Positions 8,631-17,016 of a stretch of 42,274 nt of DNA are shown here, in pieces. The notes below the pieces were generated by a model. It did not search any database. It had not been told where the DNA came from and saw nothing but the letters and a program-made list of their open reading frames with translations. The DNA is from Sphaerisporangium melleum. GTDB lineage: Bacteria; Actinomycetota; Actinomycetes; Streptosporangiales; Streptosporangiaceae. The DNA lies in the NCBI RefSeq assembly GCF_014646695.1, contig NZ_BMNT01000037.1, positions 1-42,274 on the forward strand, written 5' to 3'. Both the position numbers and the translations under genes were made by a program. How positions within the stretch are numbered: position 1 is the stretch's first letter; every line of letters starts with the position of its first letter.

Positions 8631-9848
8631 TCAGGGGGAGACGGTGGAGGCGAAGACCTGTTCCCGGGTGATGGCCAGGGCCAGGCCGAGCGCGCCGGTC
8701 AGCACCGGATCGCCCTCGACGGCCGACGGCCGCACGGGCGGGCGCGGCAGGGTCAGCGCGTGCAGTTCCTCCTCCACCAGGGCGGCCAGCACCTCGCCAC
8801 CGGCCAGCAGCATGCCGCCGGTGAGCACCACGAGCTCGGGGTCGGCCACCGCGACGATCGGCGCGAGCCCCACGGCCAGCCGGGCGGCGAGCTCGCGCAG
8901 CGCGCGTCCGGCCCGTTCTCCGCGCTCGCCCGCGCGGCCGATGTCCCGGACGGCGGCGCGCACCGCGCGGGCCGGGTCGGCGCCGCGCAGGCCGTGCGAG
9001 CGCAGCAGGCGCAGCACGGCGGGCCCGCCGGCCAGCGACTGGAACCCGTGGTCGCCCCGCTTGCCGGTCTGCCTGGCGGTCGGCGCGCCGGCGATCGGCA
9101 TGTAGCCGACCTCGCCCGCGCCGCCGGTGGCGCCGCGGTGCAGCCGCCCGCCGAGCACCAGGGCGGCGCCGATGCCCTCGTCGGCCCACAGCAGCACGAA
9201 GTCGCCGTGGCCGCGGGCCACGCCGTGCGCCTGCTCGGTGAGCGCGACCAGGTTGACGTCGTTCTCGACGTCGACCGGTACGCCGAGGCCGGCGCGGAGG
9301 GCTCCGACCAGGCCGGGGATGTGCCAGCCGGGAATGTGCGCGGCGTAGCCGAGCCGGGCGGTGGCCGGGTCGACCGCTCCCTGGATGCCGATCACCACGC
9401 GGTGCAGGCCGGCCGGTGCGACCCCCGCGGCCCGGCACGCGCCCTCGACGGCCGCGCGTACCTTGGCCACGACGTCGCCGCCGCTCCTGCCGGGGGTGGG
9501 GTGCAGGTGCTCGCCGAGCACCGCGCCGGTGATGTCGGCGACCGAGGCGGCGATGCGCGTCCTGGTCACGTCCAGCGCGGCGACGTGCGCGGCGGCGGGG
9601 TTGATGCGGTACAGCTCGGCCGTGCGGCCCGGAAGTCCCTCGCGTACGCCGTCCAGCACGACCAGGCCGGCGCTGCGCAGGCGGGTGAGGAGCTGGGAGG
9701 CCGTGGGTTTGGACAGGCCGGTGAGCGCGCCCAGCTCTGGACGGGTGAGCGGTCCGCGTTCCAGCATGACCTGGAGGGCGGCGCGGTCGTTGATGGCGCG
9801 CAGCAGCTGCGGCCTTCCCGGCTGCGGGCCGGCGTTCGTGCCCTGCAC
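8631..9848 (-). CDS. csnR: ROK-family transcriptional repressor (CsnR-like)
   Basis: 405 residues. The N-terminal winged helix-turn-helix (LTRPELGALTGLSKPTASQLLTRLRSAGLV, about residues 34-64) is fused to a ROK sugar-kinase-like domain with DVTRTRIAASVADITGAVL and GIGAALVLGGRLHRGATGGAGEVGYM. The usual ROK zinc site is missing: the expected His after GE-V-G is Tyr and the CXCG-X2-GC cluster is absent. The GTG start at 9848 has an excellent GAGGAGGGAG ribosome-binding site. A 23-nt palindrome lies 24 nt upstream and recurs before the chitosanase at 29886. In Streptomyces, CsnR represses the chitosanase gene and its own cluster. The assignment here rests on family, gene order and shared operator. 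Confidence 0.9.
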   Translation of the reverse strand: MQGTNAGPQPGRPQLLRAINDRAALQVMLERGPLTRPELGALTGLSKPTASQLLTRLRSAGLVVLDGVREGLPGRTAELYRINPAAAHVAALDVTRTRIAASVADITGAVLGEHLHPTPGRSGGDVVAKVRAAVEGACRAAGVAPAGLHRVVIGIQGAVDPATARLGYAAHIPGWHIPGLVGALRAGLGVPVDVENDVNLVALTEQAHGVARGHGDFVLLWADEGIGAALVLGGRLHRGATGGAGEVGYMPIAGAPTARQTGKRGDHGFQSLAGGPAVLRLLRSHGLRGADPARAVRAAVRDIGRAGERGERAGRALRELAARLAVGLAPIVAVADPELVVLTGGMLLAGGEVLAALVEEELHALTLPRPPVRPSAVEGDPVLTGALGLALAITREQVFASTVSP

Positions 9849-9871
9849 GGCTCCCTCCTCCGCCCGATCTG

Positions 9872-9894
9872 TAGTTAGGAAACCTTCCTAACTA
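9872..9894 (-). promoter_or_regulatory. CsnR-type operator, site 1
   Basis: Perfect 10-bp inverted repeat, TAGTTAGGAA and TTCCTAACTA, separated by ACC. It is 24 nt before the csnR start, at the predicted transcription start of the promoter at 9901-9931, so bound protein would block initiation. The AGGAAA/TTCCT core is of the type described for CsnR operators in Streptomyces. Confidence 0.85.
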
Positions 9895-9900
9895 AGAAGG

Positions 9901-9931
9901 AACGTACAGCGGCCGCCCCGAGCGAGGTCAA
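9901..9931 (-). promoter_or_regulatory. Predicted csnR operon promoter
   Basis: On the minus strand, TTGACC (9926-9931) and TACGTT (9901-9906) are spaced by 19 nt, fitting the TTGACN / TAnnnT pattern of housekeeping actinomycete promoters. The expected start overlaps the operator at 9872-9894. Confidence 0.6.
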
Positions 9932-10259
9932 GGGCCGCTACCAACCTGTGACCCGGCCGTGCGCCCCCTGCGTCCGTTCCGGCTCGGCCGCGGGGAGAGG
10001 CTCGCCGGAGCGAGAGAGGTGCGATTGGTGAGGGGTGCCGCATCCGGTCGGCGGAGACCGGGCCGCGCGGGGCGCGAGTGCCTGGCGGCGAAGTCCGGGC
10101 AAAGGTGGAACACCGGGTGGCCCTGTCCCGCCCGGTGTCACACGAACGATCTTCCCGTGGACCGGAGGGCCTGCTACGGCGTGCCGAGGTGTGCCGTCAG
10201 AGCGGGAGTTCGCACGAGTGCGCCGGCATGAAGAACGCCGCCTCGGAGGGCGGCGCGTG
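9932..10259. other. Gene-free region with hairpins upstream of helD
   Basis: No coding sequence with convincing codon bias is seen. It holds an 8-bp inverted repeat ACACCGGG / CCCGGTGT (10110-10138, 13-nt loop) and a 7-bp hairpin CGCCGCC / GGCGGCG (10236-10255, 6-nt loop). These could be terminators or part of a small RNA. No promoter for such an RNA was identified. Confidence 0.4.
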
Positions 10260-10293
10260 AGATCGGTCCAGGGATTGACCGATCTGCTATTCT
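10260..10293 (+). promoter_or_regulatory. Inverted repeat and -10 element before helD
   Basis: A 9-bp inverted repeat, AGATCGGTC and GACCGATCT, with an 8-nt spacer (10260-10285) lies directly before a TATTCT -10-like hexamer (10288-10293). The repeat covers the expected -35 region, so it looks like an operator. Transcription would start near 10300. Confidence 0.5.
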
Positions 10294-10360
10294 GGGCCCT
10301 TGTCCCGACATTCCCTCGAAATACATAAAAGCCCGGAGTTTCACATTACCAGCAATAATA

Positions 10361-10387
10361 ATGAAGCGGGGGCTTCTCGTCAAATAG
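10361..10387 (+). CDS. Possible 8-residue upstream ORF in the helD leader
   Basis: ATG at 10361 encodes MKRGLLVK and stops at TAG 10385-10387, two nt before the proposed helD GTG. No Shine-Dalgarno sequence precedes it. It is worth recording because termination so close to the helD start could couple or attenuate translation. It may equally be chance. Confidence 0.25.
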   Translation: MKRGLLVK

Positions 10388-10389
10388 AG

Positions 10390-12648
10390 GTGGCAAAGGA
10401 GCAGGAATACGTCACCGCGCTCTACGCGCGGCTCGACCTGCTGCGCGAACGCACCCGCAAGCAGCTCGACGGGGTCCTCGCGCAGGGCGGAGGCGGCACC
10501 CACCAGAACCGTTCCGAACGGGATTCCTTCGCCGGAATGTACGCCGAGCGCCTCGCCCGCCTGTGGGCCGTCGAGAACGCCCTGTGTTTCGGCCGCATCG
10601 ACCTCGCCGCCGAGGGGCCGCTCTACATCGGCCGCCTCGGGCTGTCCGACGACGACCAGGCGCGCCTGCTCATCGACTGGCGGGCCCCCGTCGCCCAGCC
10701 GTTCTACCGCGCCACGCCCACCGAGCCGATGGGCATCACCCGCCGCCGCCACCTGCAGACCAAGGGACGGCGGGTCGTCGGCGTCGACGACGACCTGCTC
10801 GACCTCGACCGGCTCACCGACGCCGACCGGGCCACGCTGAACGGCGAGGCCGCTCTGCTGGCCGCGCTGGACGAGAAGCGCACCGGGCGCATGCGCGACA
10901 TCGTGGCGACCATCCAGGCCGGGCAGGACCGCGTGATCCGCGGCGCCCTGGACGGCGTCCTGGTCGTCCAGGGCGGGCCGGGCACCGGCAAGACCGTGGT
11001 GGCCCTGCACCGCGCGGCCTACCTGCTCTACACCCACCGCGAGCGCCTGGCCCGCCGGGGCGTGCTCATCGTCGGGCCGAACCTCACCTTCCTGCGTTAC
11101 ATCGAGCAGGTGCTCCCCTCGCTGGGCGAGACCGACGTGCTGCTGTCCACCGTCGGGGAGCTCTACCCCGGCGTCACCGCCACCGCCCGCGAGACGGCCC
11201 GGGCGGCCGCGATCAAGGGCTCGGCCCGCATGGCCGAGGTGGTGGCCCGCGCCCTGCGCGACCGCCAGCGGGTGCCCCGCAAGCCGGTCGACATCCCGCT
11301 CGGCGCCTACACCCTGCGGCTGGACCAGCGCACCTGCGAGGCGGCCAAGAGCAGGGCGCTGCGCAGCCGCCGCCCGCACAACCAGGCCAGGGCGGTGTTC
11401 GTCCGGCACGTGCTCGGCACGCTCGCCAGACAGGCCGCCAAGGCGCTCGGCCGGGGCATGCTGGACGAGGAGGAGCTGGCCGACCTGCGCGAGGACCTGC
11501 GCACCGAGCCGGCGGTCAAGGCGGCCCTCAACCGCCTGTGGCCCTACCTCACCCCTCAGCAGTTGCTCATCGGCCTGTACGGCTCCCGCGAGCGCATGGC
11601 CTACGCCGGGCTCTCCGAGGCCGAGCAGGACGCCCTGTACCGCGAGGTGCCGCGCGGCGGCGGGGCGTACTGGACCGAGGCCGACGTCCCGCTGCTGGAC
11701 GAGGCCGCCGAGCTGCTCGGCGACATCGACGCGGGCGTGCTGCGCGCGGCCGCCCTGCAGGCCGAGGAGGAGCTGGCCGCCGCGCGGCGCGCCGAGCAGG
11801 ACGAGCGCGACTACGAGCTCACCTACGCCCGCGAAGTGCTGGAGCTGACCGGCATGTCGGACATGCTGGACGCCGAGCGGTTCGCGGCCCGGCAGCGCAC
11901 CGAGGAGAACCACCTCACCACGGCCGAGCGGGCCGCCGCCGACCGCACCTGGGCGTTCGGGCACATCATCGTGGACGAGGCCCAGGAGCTGTCGCCCATG
12001 GCCTGGCGGATGCTCATGCGCCGCAGCCCCAACCGGTCCATGACCATCGTCGGGGACATCGCCCAGACCGGGTCGGCCGCGGGCGCCTCCTCGTGGGGTC
12101 AGGTCCTCGACCCCTACGCCCGCGGGCGCTGGCGCGAGGAGACGCTGACCGTCAACTACCGCACCCCGGTCGAGCTGATGGCCGTGGCCGCCGACGTGCT
12201 CACACTGGTCGGCCCCGGCCTGAAGGCGCCCGAGTCGGTCCGCGAGACCGGCGTCCGGCCCTGGTCCAGGAAGATCGACGGCACCGCGGACCTCGGCCTG
12301 ATCGTGCGCTCCGAGATCGTGGACGGCGGGCGGCTCGCCGTCATCGTCCCGGCGGCCCTGGCCGAGGAGGCCGGCGCGGCGGTCACCAAGGCGGTGCCGG
12401 GTGCGGCGGCCGGGCCGGTGCCCGGCGCGCTGGAGGCCCCGGCCGTCGTCCTCACCGTCGCCGACGCCAAGGGCCTGGAGTTCGACGCGGTCATCGTGGC
12501 CGAGCCCGCCGAGATCCTCGCCGAGTCGCCACGCGGCCCGAGCGACCTGTACGTGGCCCTCACCAGGGCCACCCGCCGCCTCGGTGTCGTGCACTCCGGC
12601 GACCTGCCCGAGGTGCTGTCCCGGTGCGAGGCGCTCCCGCCGCCCTGA
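10390..12648 (+). CDS. helD: HelD-type RNA polymerase recycling ATPase (UvrD/Rep-like)
   Basis: 752 residues from GTG 10390. Superfamily-1 helicase-like ATPase with the actinobacterial HelD arrangement: an N-terminal coiled coil (KEQEYVTALYARLDLLRERT), the signature LCFGRIDLAAEGPLYIGRLGL and LIDWRAPVAQPFY, Walker A GGPGTGKTVVALHRAAYLLY, Walker B HIIVDEAQELSPMAWRML, motif VNYRTPVELM, and C-terminal LYVALTRATRRLGVVH. HelD enters stalled RNA polymerase and releases nucleic acid and sigma; some relatives protect against rifamycins. An open frame continues upstream to a TTG at 10300, but that stretch is AT-rich with non-coding-like third positions. Family members often have a few residues before EQ-Y-V, so the exact start is uncertain. 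Confidence 0.85.
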   Translation: MAKEQEYVTALYARLDLLRERTRKQLDGVLAQGGGGTHQNRSERDSFAGMYAERLARLWAVENALCFGRIDLAAEGPLYIGRLGLSDDDQARLLIDWRAPVAQPFYRATPTEPMGITRRRHLQTKGRRVVGVDDDLLDLDRLTDADRATLNGEAALLAALDEKRTGRMRDIVATIQAGQDRVIRGALDGVLVVQGGPGTGKTVVALHRAAYLLYTHRERLARRGVLIVGPNLTFLRYIEQVLPSLGETDVLLSTVGELYPGVTATARETARAAAIKGSARMAEVVARALRDRQRVPRKPVDIPLGAYTLRLDQRTCEAAKSRALRSRRPHNQARAVFVRHVLGTLARQAAKALGRGMLDEEELADLREDLRTEPAVKAALNRLWPYLTPQQLLIGLYGSRERMAYAGLSEAEQDALYREVPRGGGAYWTEADVPLLDEAAELLGDIDAGVLRAAALQAEEELAAARRAEQDERDYELTYAREVLELTGMSDMLDAERFAARQRTEENHLTTAERAAADRTWAFGHIIVDEAQELSPMAWRMLMRRSPNRSMTIVGDIAQTGSAAGASSWGQVLDPYARGRWREETLTVNYRTPVELMAVAADVLTLVGPGLKAPESVRETGVRPWSRKIDGTADLGLIVRSEIVDGGRLAVIVPAALAEEAGAAVTKAVPGAAAGPVPGALEAPAVVLTVADAKGLEFDAVIVAEPAEILAESPRGPSDLYVALTRATRRLGVVHSGDLPEVLSRCEALPPP

Positions 12649-12756
12649 CGCGACCTGTAGTATCGATCTTCCGGTGCCGCGCGGGCGGTGCCGGGCGGTG
12701 CTCACGTCCACCGGCCCAGCTGCGAAAACTTGGTGTCGCCGCTGATCGGGACACGG

Positions 12757-12784
12757 TTGACATCTGAGCTGAGGTCGGTAGTTT
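12757..12784 (+). promoter_or_regulatory. Strong housekeeping-type promoter without an obvious gene
   Basis: Perfect TTGACA (12757-12762), 16-nt spacer, then TAGTTT (12779-12784), matching TAnnnT. It points toward lnt, which begins more than 400 nt downstream and has its own promoter-like elements. Confidence 0.55.
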
Positions 12785-12810
12785 GCTGGACAGTCCAGCA
12801 CGGGACTACC
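12777..12810. promoter_or_regulatory. Nested palindrome at the predicted transcription start
   Basis: Inner perfect repeat TGCTGGAC-A-GTCCAGCA (12784-12800) is flanked by outer arms GGTAGT (12777-12782) and ACTACC (12805-12810). It overlaps the -10 element and start of the promoter at 12757-12784, so it could be an operator, or a hairpin at the 5' end of the RNA. Confidence 0.55.
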
Positions 12811-13133
12811 GGTTGGCCGTCTTCAGACATCGTCGGACTCTGCGTCATGACGGAGCACGACTCCGTCTGCTCAGCCAGGCGCAGCGCCGGCGTTCCGTCG
12901 AGTCGGGGCACCCCAGCCGGGTGGGGGGTTGGACCCGGGAGGGGCCCGGACGCCCAGTAGACAACGGAACTCCGCGCTCGCCGCCGACGGGACGGATCCG
13001 GTCCGAAGGGCGATCCGGGCCCTCTTCCCGTCTCGTGCCAGAGCCGCAGTGTGGTTCCTGGGTTCCCGCCCCGCAGGGAGGGAGGCCCAGGGATCACCAT
13101 GCGTGATCGTCCGCCGCCGGGTCCGCCCGGTGG

Positions 13134-13162
13134 TTGGAGCCGGGTCCGCCGGGCGGTAGCGT
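13134..13162 (+). promoter_or_regulatory. Predicted lnt promoter
   Basis: TTGGAG (13134-13139), a 17-nt spacer and TAGCGT (13157-13162). The predicted start near 13169 favours the lnt start codon at 13205 over the in-frame GTG at 13166. Confidence 0.45.
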
Positions 13163-13204
13163 TCGGTGGTTAGCAAGGACCCGCGCGAGAAGAGACACGC
13201 CCCC

Positions 13205-14803
13205 GTGGCCAACCCCACTGTGCAGGACGTCGAGCGGGCGCCGGCCGAGCCCGCCGCGCCTCCGCCTGCGCGCACCCTGCGGCGGCTCTGCGCCGGACTG
13301 GCCGGCGGGGTGCTGCTCTACCTCGCCTTTCCCCCGATCGACCTGTGGTTTCTCGCCCCGCCCGCGCTCGCGCTGCTCACCCTGTCGGTCTACCGCATCG
13401 GGGCACGCCGCGCCGCGCTGCTCGGCTACGCCGCGGGAGCGGCCTTCCTGCTCCCCGCGCTGGCCTGGGTTCAGCCGATCGGTTATGACGCCTGGCTGCT
13501 GCTGGTGGCGGTCGAGGGCCTGTTCTTCGCCGCGATGTCCGCCGCGATCGCGCTGGTCACCAGGCTGCGGGGCTGGCCGCTGTGGGCGGCCTGCCTGTGG
13601 GTGGCCCAGGAGCTGGCCAGGGGGGCCTTCCCGGTCGGCGGCTTCCCCTGGGTGCGTGTCGCGTTCAGCCAGGGCGGGTCGCCGTTCACCCCGTACGCCG
13701 CGCTGGGCGGCGCGCCGCTTGTAACTTTCAGCGTCGTCCTCTGCGGCACGTTACTGTCGGTGACGGCGCTCAGGGCGGTGACGCCCGGTGGCCGGCGGGT
13801 GGCCGGGGCGGCGCTGGCCGGGGCGCTCGTCGTGCCGCTGCTCGCCTACGCCGTGCCGCGGCCGGGCCCGCAGGCCGGGCCCACCGTCCGCATCGGCATC
13901 GTGCAGGGCAATGTGCCCGGCACCGGGATGGGTTTCCTCGGCGACGAGCCCGCGGTCGTGCTGCGCAACCACGCCGACAAGACGCACGAGCTCGCGCGGG
14001 CCGTGCGCGAGGGCAAGGTCGCCCGGCCCGACATCGTGATCTGGCCGGAGAACTCCACCGACATCGACCCCTACCGGGATCCCGGCGCCCGCGCGCTGAT
14101 CGACGACGCCGTGCGCGACATCGGCGTGCCACTGCTGGTCGGCGCCGTCACCCGCTCGGCCGACGGCCTGCACCGGTACACCCGGGCCATCGTCTGGGAC
14201 CCGGTCACCGGGCCGGGCGCCTACTACGACAAGCGGCAGCTCGTGCCGTTCGGCGAGTACGTCCCCTACAAGGACCTGATCGAGAAGATCGACGAGCGGG
14301 TCAAGCTGGTCGGCCTGCAGTCGGTGCCCGGCGACCGGCCCGGCGACCTGCGCATGGGACCGGTCACGGTCGGCACGATCGCCTGCTACGAGATCGCCTT
14401 CGACGGCATCGTGCGCAGCACCGTGCGCACGGGCGCGTCGCCGCTGGTCGTGCCCACCAACAACGCCACCTACGCGCTGACCGGCCTGCCGCCGCAGCAG
14501 CTCGCCATGTCCCGGCTGCGGGCCGTCGAGCACGACCGGGCGGTGATCACCGCGGCGACGACCGGCATCTCCGCCTACGTCGACCCCGGCGGGAACGTGC
14601 GCTGGCGCACCGCCGAGCGGGTGGCCGACATGGCGGTGGTCACCGTGCCGGTGCGCACCGGCGAGACGATCGCGACCCGCGTGGGGGCGGCGCCCGAATG
14701 GGCGCTGACGCTCCTCGGGGCCGGCGCCCTGGCCGCCGCCGTCGCCCTCCGGCGCCGGCGACCCGCGGTCTTACACGACAGATCCGACGAAGAGGGTGGC
14801 TGA
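13205..14803 (+). CDS. lnt: Apolipoprotein N-acyltransferase
   Basis: 532 residues from GTG 13205 (545 from the in-frame GTG at 13166). An N-terminal block of about six membrane helices is followed by a periplasm-facing nitrilase domain with the Glu-Lys-Cys triad: WPENSTD (E282), [15 protein letters not shown] (K343) and IACYEIAF (C394), then a last membrane helix. It transfers an acyl chain to the N-terminal cysteine of lipoproteins, of which this window encodes at least two candidates. Its stop overlaps the start of the mannosyltransferase gene by 1 nt. In mycobacteria the same two activities are fused in one polypeptide, supporting a shared role in envelope lipid modification. Confidence 0.93.
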   Translation: MANPTVQDVERAPAEPAAPPPARTLRRLCAGLAGGVLLYLAFPPIDLWFLAPPALALLTLSVYRIGARRAALLGYAAGAAFLLPALAWVQPIGYDAWLLLVAVEGLFFAAMSAAIALVTRLRGWPLWAACLWVAQELARGAFPVGGFPWVRVAFSQGGSPFTPYAALGGAPLVTFSVVLCGTLLSVTALRAVTPGGRRVAGAALAGALVVPLLAYAVPRPGPQAGPTVRIGIVQGNVPGTGMGFLGDEPAVVLRNHADKTHELARAVREGKVARPDIVIWPENSTDIDPYRDPGARALIDDAVRDIGVPLLVGAVTRSADGLHRYTRAIVWDPVTGPGAYYDKRQLVPFGEYVPYKDLIEKIDERVKLVGLQSVPGDRPGDLRMGPVTVGTIACYEIAFDGIVRSTVRTGASPLVVPTNNATYALTGLPPQQLAMSRLRAVEHDRAVITAATTGISAYVDPGGNVRWRTAERVADMAVVTVPVRTGETIATRVGAAPEWALTLLGAGALAAAVALRRRRPAVLHDRSDEEGG

Positions 14804-15546
14804 TGGAGCGGATTCTCGGGCGGGTACTCGTGATCGTGCCGACGTACAACGAGCGCGAGAACCTCCCCAAGATCACCCAACGGGTGCGGGCGGCGGTGCC
14901 CGAGGCTCACCTGCTGATCGCCGACGACAACAGCCCCGACGGCACCGGCGAGATCGCCGACCGGCTCGCCGCCGAGGACGATCACGTCCACGTCCTGCAC
15001 CGGCCGGGCAAGCAGGGGCTCGGCGCCGCCTACATCGCCGGGTTCCGCTGGGGCCTGGCCGAGGGCTACGACGTGCTGGTCGAGATGGACGCGGACGGCT
15101 CCCACCAGCCGGAGGAACTGCCCGCGATGCTGGACGCGCTGGCCGGAGGGGCCGACCTGGTGATCGGCTCCCGGTACATCCCGGGCGGCCGGCTGGTGAA
15201 CTGGCCCGCCTCGCGCAAGGCCCTGTCCAAGGGGGCCAACGTCTACGTCCGGCTGATGCTCGGGGTGCCGACGCACGACACCACCGCGGGCTACCGCGCC
15301 TACCGTGCCTCGGCGCTGGAGAAGATCGCGCTGGACGAGGTGCAGTCCCAGGGCTACTGCTTCCAGGTGGACCTGACGCTGCGCACCGTACGGCAGGGGC
15401 TGCGGGTGGCGGAGGTGCCGATCACCTTCGTCGAGCGGACGGCCGGGGCCAGCAAGATGAGCCGCTCCGTCTTCGCCGAGGCACTGTGGCGGGTCACCCT
15501 GTGGGGCCTGGCCTCCCTGCCCCGCCGCCTGGGCATCCGCCGCTGA
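14803..15546 (+). CDS. ppm1: Polyprenol-phosphate mannosyltransferase (Ppm1/Dpm1)
   Basis: 247-residue GT2 glycosyltransferase without membrane helices. Motifs are [11 protein letters not shown], the nucleotide-binding [10 protein letters not shown], the acidic [11 protein letters not shown] (DXD) and a late [11 protein letters not shown] segment characteristic of dolichol/polyprenol-phosphate mannose synthases. It makes polyprenyl-phospho-mannose from GDP-mannose at the cytoplasmic membrane face, the donor for lipoglycans and O-mannosylated proteins. The ATG overlaps the lnt stop (TGATG), so the pair is translationally coupled. Confidence 0.93.
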   Translation: MERILGRVLVIVPTYNERENLPKITQRVRAAVPEAHLLIADDNSPDGTGEIADRLAAEDDHVHVLHRPGKQGLGAAYIAGFRWGLAEGYDVLVEMDADGSHQPEELPAMLDALAGGADLVIGSRYIPGGRLVNWPASRKALSKGANVYVRLMLGVPTHDTTAGYRAYRASALEKIALDEVQSQGYCFQVDLTLRTVRQGLRVAEVPITFVERTAGASKMSRSVFAEALWRVTLWGLASLPRRLGIRR

Positions 15547-15792
15547 GCGCTGCACAGGGTCGGCTGAGTTCGCCGGCCGGGGGGAGCCGCCGCCGAGCCC
15601 GCGTAGGGCATCCTGAGGCCGCTCACGCTCCGCTGGGACGTCTGCCCTGGGCGGGCCCTCCCGTGGCGGCTCTGTGCGAGCGGGGTGAAGGACGGCCGGC
15701 GCCGCCCGCCGCTCTCCGGCGGACCCGGCGGCACACCCGGCCGGGAACCGCCGGGCGGGTCCGCGCGTTGTAGGTCGCGAGGTGATGAGGCC

Positions 15793-16326
15793 ATGCTGCG
15801 TGTGCTGCTGTTCTTGGTGTTCCTGGTCGTTCCGGTGCTGGAGATCTGGGCGCTCATCCAGGTGGGCCAGGTGATCGGCGGGTGGCAGACCGTCGGGCTG
15901 CTCATCCTGGACAGCCTGATCGGCGCCTGGCTGGTGCGCCGCGAGGGCCGGCGCGCCTGGCGGGCGCTGCGGCAGGCGCTGGAGTCGGGCCGCATGCCCG
16001 ACCGCGAGCTCGTCGACGGGGCGCTGGTGGTCGCGGGCGGCACCCTGCTGGTGACCCCGGGCTTTCTCAGCGATGTGCTGGGCTTCGTCCTGATCCTGCC
16101 GTTCACCCGCCCGCTGGCGCGCCGCGGCCTGGGCTGGTTCCTCGGCCGCCGGGTGCGCGCCATGACCGCGGCGTCGCCGTTCGGGATGATGTTCCCCGGC
16201 GGCCCCACCGGTCCGGGCGGCCCCACCGCCTCCGCGGGGCCCGTCCGGCGTCCGGGCGCCCGGGTCGTCAGCGGGCAGGTCGTCGGCGACGAGCCACGGG
16301 ACGCGGCCCCCGGCCCCCGCGCCTGA
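15793..16326 (+). CDS. fxsA: FxsA family membrane protein
   Basis: 177 residues. It begins MLRVLLFLVFLVVPVLEIWALIQVG, followed by a GLLILDSLIGAWLVRREG helix and TPGFLSDVLGFVLILPFTRP, the conserved FxsA core, then a Gly/Pro-rich tail. In E. coli FxsA affects exclusion of phage T7 by F; the cellular role in actinobacteria is unknown. The ATG at 15793 has GAGG-containing sequence upstream. About 245 nt separate it from ppm1, so it probably has its own promoter. Confidence 0.88.
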   Translation: MLRVLLFLVFLVVPVLEIWALIQVGQVIGGWQTVGLLILDSLIGAWLVRREGRRAWRALRQALESGRMPDRELVDGALVVAGGTLLVTPGFLSDVLGFVLILPFTRPLARRGLGWFLGRRVRAMTAASPFGMMFPGGPTGPGGPTASAGPVRRPGARVVSGQVVGDEPRDAAPGPRA

Positions 16327-16535
16327 CCGCACGGCGGGAGTCACGGCTGATCCGGCCCGAGACCGGCCCGCCCGGTGCGATGCGGCCGCCGCGCCGATCG
16401 GGGATCGTGCGCACGCTCCCGGGCCCCGGCCACCTGTGGTGCGTGGGCATCGCCGGCGGCGGTGTGCACACCGCTGAATCGGTCCACGGCCGGAACGGCT
16501 CGGCGGACGGGACGTGAGAGCCGCGCGCTACGCAC

Positions 16536-16582
16536 AATAAAAGACGCCTCCTGGCCACCCTGCGAGGTGGCCCGGAGGCGTC
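16536..16582 (-). terminator. Rho-independent terminator of rbpA
   Basis: Long stem: GACGCCTCC (16543-16551) pairs with GGAGGCGTC (16574-16582) and inner GGCCACC pairs with GGTGGCC. Read on the minus strand it is followed by TTTTATT. It lies just downstream of the rbpA stop. Confidence 0.9.
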
Positions 16583-16592
16583 GGCCGGTCGG

Positions 16593-16937
16593 TCAGGCGC
16601 TCTTACGCCGTTGTGCCCGAAGGATCGCCAGGCGCTCGTTCAGCACCTCTTCGAGATCCTCGATCGTGCGACGCTCCAGTAGCATGTCCCAGTGAGTGCG
16701 CGGCGGCTTGGCCTTCTTCTGCTGCGGCTGCTCGGCGTCCACTCTTAGGGCGGTGGCACCGCAGTTGCGGCACTCCCAGGTCGCCGGGATCTCCGCCTCC
16801 GCGGCAAGGGGCACGTCGAAGCGATGGCCCTTCGGGCAGGTGTAAGGCACCTCCTGGCGCGGAGCCAGGTCGGTGTTGCGGTCGTTCTCGTAGCTGGTGG
16901 CTCCGAGCCGGGTACCGCGAAGTGCACGCTCGCCCAT
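16593..16937 (-). CDS. rbpA: RNA polymerase-binding protein RbpA
   Basis: 114 residues, full length for the family. The N-terminal tail (MGERALRGTRLGATSYEND) precedes a zinc-ribbon core with C34, H38, C56 and C59, then a basic linker (QQKKAKPPRTHWDMLLERR) and the sigma-interacting helix TIEDLEEVLNERLAILRAQR. RbpA binds RNA polymerase and group I/II sigma factors, stabilises the open complex and influences rifampicin tolerance. It has an AGGAGG ribosome-binding site and a SigR-type promoter, consistent with its oxidative-stress regulation in Streptomyces. With HelD, the window encodes two RNA-polymerase accessory proteins. Confidence 0.97.
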   Translation of the reverse strand: MGERALRGTRLGATSYENDRNTDLAPRQEVPYTCPKGHRFDVPLAAEAEIPATWECRNCGATALRVDAEQPQQKKAKPPRTHWDMLLERRTIEDLEEVLNERLAILRAQRRKSA

Positions 16938-16990
16938 GTTTCAATGCCTCCTGAGGGCCCCAATGTGAGGGGTGGGTCTCCACGGCTTAC

Positions 16991-17016
16991 AACACTTGAT
17001 ACCGTGGATGGATTCC
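16991..17016 (-). promoter_or_regulatory. SigR-type promoter of rbpA
   Basis: On the minus strand, GGAAT (17012-17016) is followed by exactly 18 nt and GTT (16991-16993), the GGAAT-N18-GTT pattern of the thiol-oxidative-stress sigma factor SigR. The predicted start lies about 45 nt before the rbpA ATG. Confidence 0.75.

Larger units (their letters stand above)
12649..13133. other. Gene-free region between helD and the lnt promoter, with structured elements
   Basis: No reading frame here has convincing codon bias or a ribosome-binding site. Contents seen: a strong promoter-like sequence (12757-12784), a palindrome overlapping its start (12777-12810), a 7-bp hairpin GACGGAG / CTCCGTC with a 5-nt loop (12849-12867), and a 6-bp hairpin GATCAC / GTGATC near 13092-13108. 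An untranslated RNA of about 300-350 nt is possible. Confidence 0.4.

Noticed and set aside
3524-9105. Long plus-strand open frames (3524-6388 and 6145-9105) opposite the importer operon
   Set aside because: High-GC antisense frames with Gly/Gln/Arg/Val-rich low-complexity translations; the minus-strand genes are well supported by family motifs and overlapping starts.
10364-10385. Rifamycin-associated element before helD, implying a HelR-type resistance gene
   Set aside because: The GGGGGCTTCTCG stretch has no convincing inverted-repeat partner, and the N-terminus fits general actinobacterial HelD rather than clearly HelR.
10300-10389. Extension of helD to a TTG at 10300
   Set aside because: Third codon positions are about half AT, unlike all genes here, and the predicted transcription start is at about 10300; not fully excluded.
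10174-12801. 875-codon open frame on the minus strand opposite helD
   Set aside because: Composition-driven shadow of the helD gene; the plus-strand protein has all helicase motifs while the antisense translation has none.
12702-13106. Several open frames on both strands between helD and lnt
   Set aside because: No ribosome-binding sites, no third-position GC bias consistent with the genome, and several frames overlap each other.
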